Position numbers and translations under genes: made by a program
The notes under the pieces: generated by a model
Database searches by the model: none
The model's input: only the letters and a program-made list of their open reading frames with translations
What the model was told of the DNA's origin: nothing
Part shown: positions 8,680 through 17,303 of the stretch, piece by piece
Layout: each line of letters starts with the position of its first letter
How positions within the stretch are numbered: position 1 is the stretch's first letter
Assembly: GCF_000264455.2 (NCBI RefSeq)
Contig: NC_017956.1
Location: 479,501-543,500, forward strand
Length of the DNA: 64,000 nucleotides
Source of the DNA: Tistrella mobilis KA081020-065
Lineage (GTDB): Bacteria; Pseudomonadota; Alphaproteobacteria; Tistrellales; Tistrellaceae
Direction of reading: 5' to 3'

Positions 8680-10089
8680 ATGGCAACCGTCGTCGAACTC
8701 CGCCCCGCCGTGCAGACGTCCCCCGCCGCGCCGCGCGGTGGCGAGGCGATGCAGACGGCCCTGCGGGCCGCGCGTCTGCCGCGCTATACCAGCTATCCCA
8801 CGGCCCTGCAGTTCGATGCCGCGGTCGGGCCGGATCAGGCGGCGGCCTGGATGCGGGCGGTGCCGGCGGACGAGCCGGTTTCCATCTATGTCCATGTGCC
8901 GTTCTGCGACACGCTGTGCTGGTTCTGCGGCTGCCACACCCGGGTGGTGAATGTGCGCGGACCCATCGAGGCCTATGTCCGCAGCCTGGTGGCCGAGATC
9001 GAGATGGTGGCGGAGATGCTGGGCCGGCGGCACAGGGTCAGCCATCTGCATTTCGGCGGGGGCAGTCCCACCATCCTGGAGCCGGGTGACATCGACCTGA
9101 TCTTCCGGACCCTGACCCGCGCCTTCGACATCGGAACCGATGCCGAGATCGCACTGGAGATCGATCCGCGCGACCTGGATCCGGCCCGGCTGGATGCCTG
9201 GGCGACGGCTGGCGTCAATCGGGCGAGCCTGGGCGTGCAGGATCTGGATCCCGAGGTTCAGAAGGCGATCAACCGCATCCAGCCGGCCGAAGCGACCGCG
9301 CAGGCGGTGCGGGAACTGCGCGCGCGGGGAATTCATGCGATCAACATCGATCTGGTCCACGGCCTGCCCCACCAGACTGTCGAGGGCGTGATCGCCACCG
9401 TCGATCAGGTGCTGACACTGGCGCCTGATCGGGTGGCGTTGTTCGGCTATGCCCATGTGCCGACCCTGAAGCCGCATCAGCGGCTGGTGCCCGAACATGC
9501 CCTGCCGGGGGCGGTCGAGCGGCTGGAACAGGCCGAGGCGGCCGCGCGGCGCCTGATGGCTGCCGGCTATGCCGGCATCGGGCTCGACCATTTCGCACGG
9601 CCGGAGGATTCGCTGGCGGTGGCCCAGCGTGAAGGCCGCCTGCGGCGCAATTTCCAGGGCTATACCACCGACACGGCAACCGCCATTCTGGGCTTCGGCC
9701 CCTCGGCCATCGGGGACCTGCCGGGCGGCTATGTCCAGAACACCACCGATGTCCGGGCCTGGCGTGAGGCGATTGCCGCCGGGCGGCTGGGTACCGTGCG
9801 CGGTGTTGCCGTTACCGCCGACGATCTGCTGCGCCGGGCGGTGATCGAGCGGCTGATGTGCGATCACGCGGTCGACGTGGCGGCGGTGGCCGCCGGGCAG
9901 GGCCGCGATCCGGCGGAGCTTGCCGATGCCCTCGAACGACTGGCGCCGCTGGAGATGCGGGGCGTGGTGGTGCGCGACGGCTGGAAGCTGACGGTGCCGG
10001 CGGGCATGACGCCCGACGTGCAGCGTGTCGCCACCTGTTTCGATGTCTATCTTAACCCCGCGGTGCGGGCGATGGTCGCGGCCGAATAG
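8680..10089 (+). CDS. hemN: Oxygen-independent coproporphyrinogen III dehydrogenase
   Basis: Radical SAM enzyme of haem synthesis that decarboxylates coproporphyrinogen III without oxygen; 469 residues, cytoplasmic. The cluster motif C76-x3-C80-x2-C83 is followed by C85 in FCDTLCWFCGC, the four-cysteine pattern of true HemN. PRYTSYPTA near the N-terminus and HFGGGSPTIL are also typical. GGAGAGG lies nine bases before ATG 8680 and only three before ATG 8674, so 8680 was chosen. Two FNR/FixK-like boxes upstream suggest induction at low oxygen. Confidence 0.95.
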   Translation: MATVVELRPAVQTSPAAPRGGEAMQTALRAARLPRYTSYPTALQFDAAVGPDQAAAWMRAVPADEPVSIYVHVPFCDTLCWFCGCHTRVVNVRGPIEAYVRSLVAEIEMVAEMLGRRHRVSHLHFGGGSPTILEPGDIDLIFRTLTRAFDIGTDAEIALEIDPRDLDPARLDAWATAGVNRASLGVQDLDPEVQKAINRIQPAEATAQAVRELRARGIHAINIDLVHGLPHQTVEGVIATVDQVLTLAPDRVALFGYAHVPTLKPHQRLVPEHALPGAVERLEQAEAAARRLMAAGYAGIGLDHFARPEDSLAVAQREGRLRRNFQGYTTDTATAILGFGPSAIGDLPGGYVQNTTDVRAWREAIAAGRLGTVRGVAVTADDLLRRAVIERLMCDHAVDVAAVAAGQGRDPAELADALERLAPLEMRGVVVRDGWKLTVPAGMTPDVQRVATCFDVYLNPAVRAMVAAE

Positions 10090-10123
10090 GGGCCAGCCCC
10101 TCTTTCGGCCGCGCCACGCGGCA

Positions 10124-11041
10124 TCACTTCGGGGGGAAGAGCGGCTCGAGTGCCTGCGGCATGAAAGCGTCGGCCCATTCCTGAACGAAATGTCCGCCAT
10201 CTTCGACCTCGATCGGCGGCGGGCAGCCGCGGATGACCTGATGCAGGGCGGTCATGGCCGGCTTGCCCAGTACCGGATCGGCCATGCCGATCACCATCGA
10301 CGACCGGCCCGACCAGTCCGATCGCCACCAGTCGCGGGCGGCACGCGACAGCGGCGCACCTTCGGCATCCGGATGATCGGGGACCAGCGACGGGAAGACC
10401 CGGGCACCCGCCCGATAGCTGTCGTCGGGATAGGGGGCGTCATAGGCTGCAGCCTCTTCCGGCGTCAGATGCGGGCAGCCGCGCTGGAAGAGTTTCGAGA
10501 TCGAGAAATCCGGGCTGTTGGCGACGAAATCGCGCCAGGCCTCGAAGCCCTTGCCCAGCGGCCGGTCGCCAGTGCCGAGGGCGGTGTTCATGACCAGAAG
10601 CCCCTGGAAGCGTTCCGGCATCTCCGGCGGCAGCGTCAGGCCCAGCAGCCCGCCCCAATCCTGCACCACCAGGATAATGTTGTGGAGATTGAGCCGCTTG
10701 ATCAGCTCTACCAGCATGCCGCGGTGGAACAGGAAACCGTAGGCGCGATCGTCGGTGAGCTTGTCGGAGCGGCCGAAGCCGATCAGATCAGGCGCCACCA
10801 CCCGGCCGCGGGCGACCAGCTGGGGGATCATGCGGCGATAGAGATAGCTCCAGCTCGGCTGGCCGTGCAGGCAGAGAAAGGTCGGTGCATCGGCACCGGC
10901 ATCAGCGACGGCGGCCGGCTCGTCAACATATGCGATGCGGATGCCTTCATAGCCGGGCAGATCGTCGAGGTAATGCGGCACATAGGACCAGCCGGGCAGG
11001 TCCAGGAAGCGCGCATCGGGCGTGCGCAGGATCTGGGTCAT
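10124..11041 (-). CDS. Haloalkane dehalogenase (HLD-I type)
   Basis: Alpha/beta hydrolase, 305 residues, that hydrolyses carbon-halogen bonds of haloalkanes. Nucleophile D128 lies in VVQDWGG, with the halide-binding Trp next to it. The oxyanion-hole region is HGQPSWSYLYR, the acid is D255 (GMADPVLG) and the base H284 (GGHFVQEW). Placing the acid after strand beta-7 matches subfamily I (DhlA/DhmA). It stands alone and is convergent with hemN; native substrates of such environmental dehalogenases are usually unknown. Confidence 0.9.
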   Translation of the reverse strand: MTQILRTPDARFLDLPGWSYVPHYLDDLPGYEGIRIAYVDEPAAVADAGADAPTFLCLHGQPSWSYLYRRMIPQLVARGRVVAPDLIGFGRSDKLTDDRAYGFLFHRGMLVELIKRLNLHNIILVVQDWGGLLGLTLPPEMPERFQGLLVMNTALGTGDRPLGKGFEAWRDFVANSPDFSISKLFQRGCPHLTPEEAAAYDAPYPDDSYRAGARVFPSLVPDHPDAEGAPLSRAARDWWRSDWSGRSSMVIGMADPVLGKPAMTALHQVIRGCPPPIEVEDGGHFVQEWADAFMPQALEPLFPPK

Positions 11042-11155
11042 CGGGCGTTGTCTCCGGAATGGCTTCTCATGCCGCCGCCGTATGCGGCGGCGGCAGGGCC
11101 GGTTGCAGGACGGGGCTCGTCCCGCAATCCAGCATAGGGCATCCGGTTCCGGAGA

Positions 11156-11785
11156 TCAGCCGAGGAGCGTCACCGCGTCTGCGACCAGCCGGGCGGCGAT
11201 CGCCCACATCACCAGCGCGATGATCCCGTCCAGCACCCGCCAGGCGGCCGGCCGGCGGAACACCGGCACCAGCAGCCGGGCGCCCCAGCCCAGGGCCGAG
11301 AACCAGGCGATCGAGGCAATGGCGGCACCGCCCACGAACCACAGCCGTTCCGGCATCGGGTGGCGCCCGGAAATGCTGCCCAGCAGGACGACCGTGTCCA
11401 GATAGACATGCGGGTTGAGCAGGGTGACCGCCGCGACGGTCCCGAGTGTCGCAAGAAGCGGGGCAGGGGCCGCTTCGGAGGGCAGGAGGCGGCCCGGATG
11501 CAGGGCGCGGCGGGCGGCCATCAGGCCATAGACGCCAAGGAAGAGCGCGCCCGCGAGCGACACGTATCCAAGCAAGACCTCGTGACCGGCGATCAGCGAG
11601 CCGAGGCCGAGGGCACCGGCGCCGATGAGCAGCGCGTCGGTGGCGGCGCAAAAGGCGACGATCGGCAGGACATGGGCGCGGATCAGGCCCTGGCGGAGGA
11701 CGAAGGCGTTCTGGGCGCCGATCGCAATGATCAGCCCGGCACCGAGGGCAAAGCCTTCGAGTGCGGTTTCGATGGGAAGCGACAT
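11156..11785 (-). CDS. LysE/ArgO-family amino acid exporter
   Basis: Inner-membrane exporter of 209 residues with about six hydrophobic helices. The N-terminal signature GFALGAGLIIAIGAQNAFVLR is matched closely by the LysE/ArgO family, which exports basic amino acids; paralogues export other small solutes. A LYRR-type or Lrp regulator is not adjacent. The start at 11785 has only a weak ribosome site. Confidence 0.88.
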   Translation of the reverse strand: MSLPIETALEGFALGAGLIIAIGAQNAFVLRQGLIRAHVLPIVAFCAATDALLIGAGALGLGSLIAGHEVLLGYVSLAGALFLGVYGLMAARRALHPGRLLPSEAAPAPLLATLGTVAAVTLLNPHVYLDTVVLLGSISGRHPMPERLWFVGGAAIASIAWFSALGWGARLLVPVFRRPAAWRVLDGIIALVMWAIAARLVADAVTLLG

Positions 11786-12111
11786 GGAAAACGAAACCCG
11801 TCTGCGGGAATGGTCGGGGCCGCCTGTCGATGCACGACATCATCGCCCGCGCCGGTCTGTCGGGCGGGGGCGGGTGGCGGGAGGTGCTGGCACGGCAACC
11901 GGGCCGTGCGGACCTCAGACCTTCCGGCGGCTGATTTTCTCGAGATGGGCCGAGACGAGCAGAGCCATGGCGGGGCGGGTTCCGATCGCGGGATCAAGGG
12001 GTCGCCACTATGCCCGGCCGGACGCCCGGCTGCAACGGGGGCGATCGCATGACCCCATGCCGGAGGGATGTGCAGGCGGTGCAGGGCAGCCCCCGGAGAT
12101 CTTCCGTTCTG
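11786..12111. other. Gene-free region between the exporter and glpD
   Basis: About 325 bases between divergent genes with no convincing reading frame on either strand. It must hold the exporter promoter; the glpD control region follows immediately. Confidence 0.5.
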
Positions 12112-12154
12112 TTTCGTTTGAACTTTCACTTCGGTGCGAACATATTTCGTTTGA
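12112..12154 (+). promoter_or_regulatory. Candidate GlpR operator upstream of glpD
   Basis: Two exact TTTCGTTTGA direct repeats (12112-12121 and 12145-12154) lie 33 bases apart, about three helical turns, with a related TTTCACTTCGG between them. They end 66 bases before the glpD start. TTTCG-rich repeats are typical of DeoR-family GlpR sites; no glpR gene is visible nearby. Confidence 0.55.
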
Positions 12155-12220
12155 CGGGGCGGCGCGGGTGATCCGCAGCTTGCCCAGGGCGACCCGACCG
12201 GTTGCAGAGGGGCTTCGACG

Positions 12221-13765
12221 ATGTCCGGGCATGTGTATGATCTGGCGGTGATCGGTGGCGGCGTGAATGGCTGCGGCATTGCCCGCGATGCCGCCGGCCG
12301 CGGGCTGGATGTGGTGGTGGTGGAGAAGGGCGACCTTGCCGGGGCCACCTCGTCCGCCAGCACCAAGCTGATCCATGGCGGGCTGCGCTATCTGGAACAT
12401 CGCGAATTCCGGCTGGTGCGCGAGGCGCTGCAGGAACGCGCCGTGCTGCTGGATGCGCTGCCCCACATCGCCTGGCCGCTGCGCTTCGTGCTGCCGCATC
12501 ACCGGGGCCTGCGGCCGCGCTGGATGATCCGGCTGGGCCTGTTCATCTATGATCATCTGGCCGGCGGCAATGGCGGGCGGCGGAAGCTGCCGGGCACCCG
12601 GCGCCTGGATCTGTCGCGGGATGCGGCCGGCCTGCCGCTGAAGGATGACTACCGCACCGCTTTCGAATATTCCGACGCCTGGGTCGATGATGCCCGGCTG
12701 GTGGTGCTGAACGCGCTCGATGCGCAGGAAAACGGCGCCCGCATCCTGACCCGCACCGAGTTCACCGCCGCCGATCGCGGCGCCGATCTCTGGACGCTGT
12801 CGCTGCGCGATGTGGAGACGGGGGAGGTTTCGATCATCCGCGCCCGGGCGGTGGTCAATGCCGCCGGCCCCTGGGTCGCGGAAACCCTGGTGGACCGGCT
12901 GAAGGTGAAGACGCCCGAGCGGGTGCGTCTGGTGCGGGGCAGCCATATCGTGGTGCCCCGGCTGTTCGACCACGACCGCGCCTATATCTTCCAGAATGCC
13001 GACAACCGCATCGTCTTCGCCATTCCCTACGAGGACGACTTCACCCTGATCGGCACCACCGATGCCGATCACAAAGGTGACCCGGGCCGGGTCGCGATCA
13101 CGCCTGAAGAGGTCGACTATCTCTGCCGGGCGGTTTCGGGCTATTTCCGGCGCCCGGTCACGCCCGAGATGGTGGTCTGGACCTATTCCGGTGTCCGCCC
13201 GCTCTATGACGACGGCGCGAGCAAGGCGCAGGAAGCGACCCGCGACTATGTGCTGACGGTGGATACCGCGGCAGCACCGGTGATCAGCGCCTTCGGTGGC
13301 AAGATCACCACCTTCCGCCGCCTGGCTGAGGCGGCGCTGGCGAAGCTGGAGCCGCTGCTGCCGGCACGCACCGACGGCCGGGCGCTGCGCGGCCCCTGGA
13401 CGGCCGATGTGCCGCTGCCCGGCGGCCGCCTGCCCGCCGGCGGGGTCGAGGCGCTGGTGCAGAGCCTGGCGCTCAGCCATCCCGTGCTGGACGAACGGAC
13501 CCGCCGGCGTCTGGCCCGCGCCTATGGCGGCTATGTCCATCGCGTGATCGGCGATGCGGCGGCCGATCCGTCGGCGCTGGGCGAACATTTCGGCGCTGGT
13601 CTGCATGCCCGGGAGGTCGCCTGGCTGATGGATCATGAATGGGCGCGCACGGCAGAGGATGTCCTCTGGCGGCGCACCAAGCTGGGTCTCAGGATCGATG
13701 CCGCGGGTGTCCGCCGGCTCGATGCCTGGATGCAGGCCCGCAGCTCGGCGCGTCTCGCGGCGTGA
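12221..13765 (+). CDS. glpD: Aerobic glycerol-3-phosphate dehydrogenase
   Basis: Membrane-associated flavoenzyme, 514 residues, oxidising glycerol-3-phosphate to dihydroxyacetone phosphate and passing electrons to quinone. The FAD-binding Rossmann motif is DLAVIGGGVNGCGIARDAA, followed by the family signature TKLIHGGLRYLEH; GVRPLYDD and AFGGKITTFR are further conserved segments. AGAGGGG lies upstream of ATG 12221. glpK follows 179 bases later, so the pair converts glycerol to DHAP. Likely repressed by a GlpR-type regulator through the repeats upstream. Confidence 0.96.
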   Translation: MSGHVYDLAVIGGGVNGCGIARDAAGRGLDVVVVEKGDLAGATSSASTKLIHGGLRYLEHREFRLVREALQERAVLLDALPHIAWPLRFVLPHHRGLRPRWMIRLGLFIYDHLAGGNGGRRKLPGTRRLDLSRDAAGLPLKDDYRTAFEYSDAWVDDARLVVLNALDAQENGARILTRTEFTAADRGADLWTLSLRDVETGEVSIIRARAVVNAAGPWVAETLVDRLKVKTPERVRLVRGSHIVVPRLFDHDRAYIFQNADNRIVFAIPYEDDFTLIGTTDADHKGDPGRVAITPEEVDYLCRAVSGYFRRPVTPEMVVWTYSGVRPLYDDGASKAQEATRDYVLTVDTAAAPVISAFGGKITTFRRLAEAALAKLEPLLPARTDGRALRGPWTADVPLPGGRLPAGGVEALVQSLALSHPVLDERTRRRLARAYGGYVHRVIGDAAADPSALGEHFGAGLHAREVAWLMDHEWARTAEDVLWRRTKLGLRIDAAGVRRLDAWMQARSSARLAA

Positions 13766-13944
13766 GCGTGCGGCTGCAGCAGAGGGGTGCCCGGGCCACC
13801 GGCACCACCGGACTTGCCGGGGCCCCGTCCCCCGGCCCAAACTGACGCCTGAAACGACCGGGGCGGCCCAAGCCCCGGCGTGCCGGGCGTGCGGGGGGAG
13901 CATTCGCATGGCCGGCACAGCTTCCGAGGAGGATCGCCGTCCCC

Positions 13945-15489
13945 ATGCCCGCCAACCGCAAAGATGATGTTGTCCGCAAGGACGATGGTGCCCGCGAAGG
14001 CCTGATCCTGGCGCTCGACCAGGGAACCACCTCGACCCGCGCCATGCTGTTCAACCACGACATGCAGGTGGTCGCGACCGACCAGCAGGAATTTCCCCAG
14101 CACTTTCCCGCCTCCGGCCATGTCGAACATGATGCCGAGGATCTGTGGCGGACCAGCGTCGAGACCATGCGCGGCGCGCTGGCGAAGGCCGGCGTGGAGG
14201 CGGCCGCGCTTGCCGGCATCGGCATCACCAACCAGCGCGAAACCACGGTGGTCTGGGATCGCGAGACCGGGCGGGCCATCCATCCGGCCATCGTCTGGCA
14301 GGACCGGCGCACGGCGCGGATCTGCGGCGATCTGAAGCGCGACGGGCATGAACAGCTGGTCCGCGACCGTTCGGGCCTGCTGCTCGATCCCTATTTCTCG
14401 GCGACCAAGGCCTCGTGGATCCTGGACACGGTGCCGGGTGCCAGGGCGGCGGCGGAGGCGGGCAAACTCGCCTTCGGCACGGTCGATGCCTTCCTGATCT
14501 GGCGGATGACCGGCGGCCGGGTGCATGCGACCGATGCGACCAACGCCTCGCGTACCATGCTCTACGACATCCACCGCGGCGCCTGGTGCCCGGATCTCTG
14601 CAAGGTCTTCGGCGTGCCGATGGGTATGCTGCCCGAGGTGCGCGACAGCGCCGGTGATTTCGGCGAAACCCTGCCCGACCTGCTGGGCGTGCCGGTGCCG
14701 ATCCGCGGTGTCGCCGGCGATCAGCAGGCGGCGACCACCGGCCAAGCCTGTTTCAGGCCCGGCATGGTCAAGGCGACCTATGGCACCGGCTGCTTCGCCC
14801 TGCTGGTGACCGGCAATCAGTCGGTGCGGTCGCGCAACCGGCTGCTGACCACGGTGGCGCTGCAGCTGAACGGCCGGCGCAGCTATGCCCTGGAAGGCTC
14901 GATCTTTGTGGCCGGTGCCGCGGTGCAGTGGCTGCGCGACGGGCTGGGCCTGATCGAGAATTCCGCCCAGACCGAGGTGCTGGCGGCGGAGGCCGATCCG
15001 GCGCAGAGCGTCTATCTGGTGCCGGCCTTCACCGGTCTCGGTGCGCCGCATTGGGATGCCGATGCCCGCGGCGCCATGTTCGGCCTGACCAGGGCCACCG
15101 GCCCGCGCGAGATTGCGCGCGCGGTGCTGGATTCGGTCGCCTATCAGACCCGCGATCTGGTCGAGGCGATGCGTGGCGACTGGGAGGGGGACGGGTTTTC
15201 CGAAACCGTGCTGCGCGTTGACGGCGGCATGGTCGCCAGCGACTGGCTGATGCAGCGTCTGGCCGACATGCTGGCGACCCCGGTCGACCGGCCGAAACTA
15301 CGCGAGACCACCGCCATGGGGGCGGCCTATCTGGCCGGTCTCGCGACCGGCGTCTATCCCGATCCGGAGGTGTTTGCCGAGGGGTGGGCGCTTGACCGGC
15401 GCTTCGAGCCGGGCATGGCCGAAGCCGAACGCGAACGGCTGTATGGCGGCTGGCAGGATGCTGTGCGCCGGACGCTGACGCGCAGCTGA
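13945..15489 (+). CDS. glpK: Glycerol kinase
   Basis: Phosphorylates glycerol at the cost of ATP; 514 residues, FGGY kinase fold. [17 protein letters not shown] is the N-terminal phosphate-binding loop. [17 protein letters not shown] and WQDRRTA contact substrate, and [14 protein letters not shown] with [11 protein letters not shown] form the C-terminal ATP site. GGAGG precedes ATG 13945. The gap from glpD has no gene. No glpF or glpR lies in this window. Confidence 0.96.
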   Translation: MPANRKDDVVRKDDGAREGLILALDQGTTSTRAMLFNHDMQVVATDQQEFPQHFPASGHVEHDAEDLWRTSVETMRGALAKAGVEAAALAGIGITNQRETTVVWDRETGRAIHPAIVWQDRRTARICGDLKRDGHEQLVRDRSGLLLDPYFSATKASWILDTVPGARAAAEAGKLAFGTVDAFLIWRMTGGRVHATDATNASRTMLYDIHRGAWCPDLCKVFGVPMGMLPEVRDSAGDFGETLPDLLGVPVPIRGVAGDQQAATTGQACFRPGMVKATYGTGCFALLVTGNQSVRSRNRLLTTVALQLNGRRSYALEGSIFVAGAAVQWLRDGLGLIENSAQTEVLAAEADPAQSVYLVPAFTGLGAPHWDADARGAMFGLTRATGPREIARAVLDSVAYQTRDLVEAMRGDWEGDGFSETVLRVDGGMVASDWLMQRLADMLATPVDRPKLRETTAMGAAYLAGLATGVYPDPEVFAEGWALDRRFEPGMAEAERERLYGGWQDAVRRTLTRS

Positions 15490-15611
15490 TCGGGGCGATC
15501 ACGAGCATGTGTCAACCCGCCCGGCGGGGTGGCGCGAACGGGGGATCCGCCCTATTCTGATGGGGGTGCGGATCCGCCCGTTCACGTTGCCTTGTGGGGT
15601 GATGCCTGACG

Positions 15612-16154
15612 ATGGTCAACGACGTTCTGAAGCTGGTCCTGAGCGGGGCCGAAAGACGACCGTCGCCGGTGATGTCCCGGCGCCTGGACGCCTTGTTCCG
15701 CGCCCTGCAGACGCCCACGGATGACCGTGATCCCGAGGACATCCAGGCGATGATCTGGGCGCTGTGGTGCGAACATCACGATCCGGATGCGACCCGTGCG
15801 CTGTCGCGGGCGATCGATGCCATGGTCGCCGGCCGGCTGGTGGTGGCGGAAGGTGTGCTGGACCGCACCGTGCTGCGCTGGCCCGATTTCGCCGAGGCCT
15901 GGAACCGCCGCGCCACGCTCTACTACATGCAGGAACGCGACCAGGAGAGCCTGGGGGACATCCGCACGGCGCTGGAGCTGGAACCCCGTCATTTCGGCGC
16001 GATCTGCGGCTTCGGCCAGATCTGCATGCGCCGCGGGGACCGCACCGCGGCACTGGCCGCTTTCGAAACGGCGCTGCGGCTCAACCCCTATCTCGCCAAT
16101 GTCCGCCAGATGGTCGAGGCCCTGGCCGAGGATCTGCCGCGCACGGTGAACTGA
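15612..16154 (+). CDS. Tetratricopeptide-repeat protein
   Basis: A 180-residue protein without a signal peptide. The C-terminal half forms two or three TPR motifs (for example FAEAWNRRATLYYMQERD, then HFGAICGFGQICMRRGD, then AALAAFETALRLNPY); the N-terminal 60 residues resemble no motif I know. TPRs mediate protein contacts, so a scaffold or chaperone role is possible but not shown. It stands alone between glpK and a lipoprotein gene. Confidence 0.8.
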   Translation: MVNDVLKLVLSGAERRPSPVMSRRLDALFRALQTPTDDRDPEDIQAMIWALWCEHHDPDATRALSRAIDAMVAGRLVVAEGVLDRTVLRWPDFAEAWNRRATLYYMQERDQESLGDIRTALELEPRHFGAICGFGQICMRRGDRTAALAAFETALRLNPYLANVRQMVEALAEDLPRTVN

Positions 16155-16285
16155 CGCCGTGATCAATTGGTGAAAAGACGCGCGGCCTGCACACGATCGA
16201 ATGGGCAACACTTGAAGATGATGCGCAGATGGGCGAGGTTTCTCGTCGTTCCGCATCATGTAGCCCATCATCCGGAAGGACCGGT

Positions 16286-16927
16286 ATGCGCATCGGCAGC
16301 CTCGTTGCGTCCCTGCTCGCAGCTCTTGCGCTTGCGGCCTGTTCCTCCTCGCGCGAGAGCCTGCCGTCCAGGACGGCGACCGAGCAGCTTCTGCTATCGT
16401 CGGCGGTCGACAGGGCGGCGCAGGAACTGACCCTGGACCTGCCGCAGGATGCCCCGGTCTTCCTGGATACCACCAATTTCGAAGCCATCGACGGCAAGTA
16501 TGCGATCGGGGCCGTGCGCGAACAGCTGCTGCGCCGCGGCGCCCGGCTGATGCCCGACCGGGCGCTTGCCGATGTCGTGATCGAGATCCGTTCGGGCGCG
16601 CTGTCGATCGATGACGAAAGCTCGCTGCTCGGCCTGCCGGCGATCGACATTCCCGTGCCGATGAGCGATGTCAGCACGCCCGAACTGGCCCTGGTGAAGC
16701 GCGACGAGCGCCGCGGCACGGTCAAGCTCGCCGCCGTCGCCTACGACGCTCATGACGGCCGCTTCGTCGACGCGACCGGCCCGGTCTACGGTTATTCGCA
16801 CATCACCGACTGGACGGTGCTGGTGTTCTCGTGGACCAGCAGCGACGTGCTGCCGGACGAGCAGCATGTGCCGGCGATCACCGCCAGCCTCAGGGATTTC
16901 GGCCTGGCGAGCGCGCCGGAGGATTGA
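16286..16927 (+). CDS. Conserved lipoprotein of unknown function
   Basis: 213 residues with a lipoprotein signal ending in the lipobox LALAAC, so it should be acylated at Cys and membrane-anchored. ATG 16286 has AAGGA just upstream; the longer frame does not encode a signal. The mature start SRTATEQLLLSSAVDRA resembles a family of uncharacterised lipoproteins. The body is mixed alpha/beta with a hydrophobic C-terminal stretch. It sits 150 bases before the kdp locus, but a link with potassium transport is not shown. Confidence 0.8.
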   Translation: MRIGSLVASLLAALALAACSSSRESLPSRTATEQLLLSSAVDRAAQELTLDLPQDAPVFLDTTNFEAIDGKYAIGAVREQLLRRGARLMPDRALADVVIEIRSGALSIDDESSLLGLPAIDIPVPMSDVSTPELALVKRDERRGTVKLAAVAYDAHDGRFVDATGPVYGYSHITDWTVLVFSWTSSDVLPDEQHVPAITASLRDFGLASAPED

Positions 16928-16932
16928 GACCG

Positions 16933-16957
16933 GCCGGCGGCCCTTCGGCACTTTTTT
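16933..16957 (+). terminator. Weak hairpin with T-tract after the lipoprotein gene
   Basis: GCCG (16933-16936) can pair with CGGC (16946-16949), followed by six T residues at 16952-16957. The stem is short, so it is only a possible rho-independent terminator separating the lipoprotein gene from kdp. Confidence 0.3.
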
Positions 16958-17076
16958 ATGCCCCGTTTACGCGGTCGGACCAGGATCGCCATCGCGATTT
17001 TACGGCCGTCCGGCCGACACTCCATCCTGACGGGAGCGTCCTCTTGCGGTCGCTCCGCACATCAAGGATCGGAGCC

Positions 17077-17160
17077 ATGATGGACATTCTGATGCTGGCG
17101 CTGGGATCCGGGCTGTTCGGCCTGGCAGCTCTCGCAGCTGTCGGGATCGCACGGCTATGA
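17077..17160 (+). CDS. Small membrane peptide at head of kdp locus
   Basis: A 27-residue peptide consisting of one hydrophobic helix, starting MMDILMLALGSG and ending AAVGIARL. GGATCGGAG lies just upstream of ATG 17077. Its stop overlaps the start of the next small gene by ATGA. Similar short peptides before kdpF/kdpA occur in other proteobacteria. It may be a second accessory subunit of the Kdp pump; no function is known to me. Confidence 0.7.
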   Translation: MMDILMLALGSGLFGLAALAAVGIARL

Positions 17161-17273
17161 CCCCCCTGCCTGAACCGGGGCTGGTCGATCTGATCGGGTT
17201 GATTCTGGGCGGCTTGGCCGTTGCGGCGCTGGCCGCATGGCTCACCGCCGTGCTGATCCGCCCCGATCGCTGA
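17157..17273 (+). CDS. kdpF: KdpF-like small subunit of potassium ATPase
   Basis: A 38-residue single-span peptide whose helix ends in AVLIRPDR, matching the basic Arg-Pro-acidic tail of KdpF, which stabilises the KdpABC complex in the membrane. It is slightly longer than the usual 29 residues because of an N-terminal extension. ATG 17157 overlaps the previous stop and kdpA follows after 30 bases. Confidence 0.75.
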   Translation: MTPLPEPGLVDLIGLILGGLAVAALAAWLTAVLIRPDR

Positions 17274-17303
17274 TCCCGCCCCTGAGACGGATCCTGCCAT
17301 CCC

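Noticed and set aside
12008-13918. 636-residue minus-strand frame across glpD
   Set aside because: Entirely opposite glpD; no ribosome site or domain, composition typical of antisense frames.
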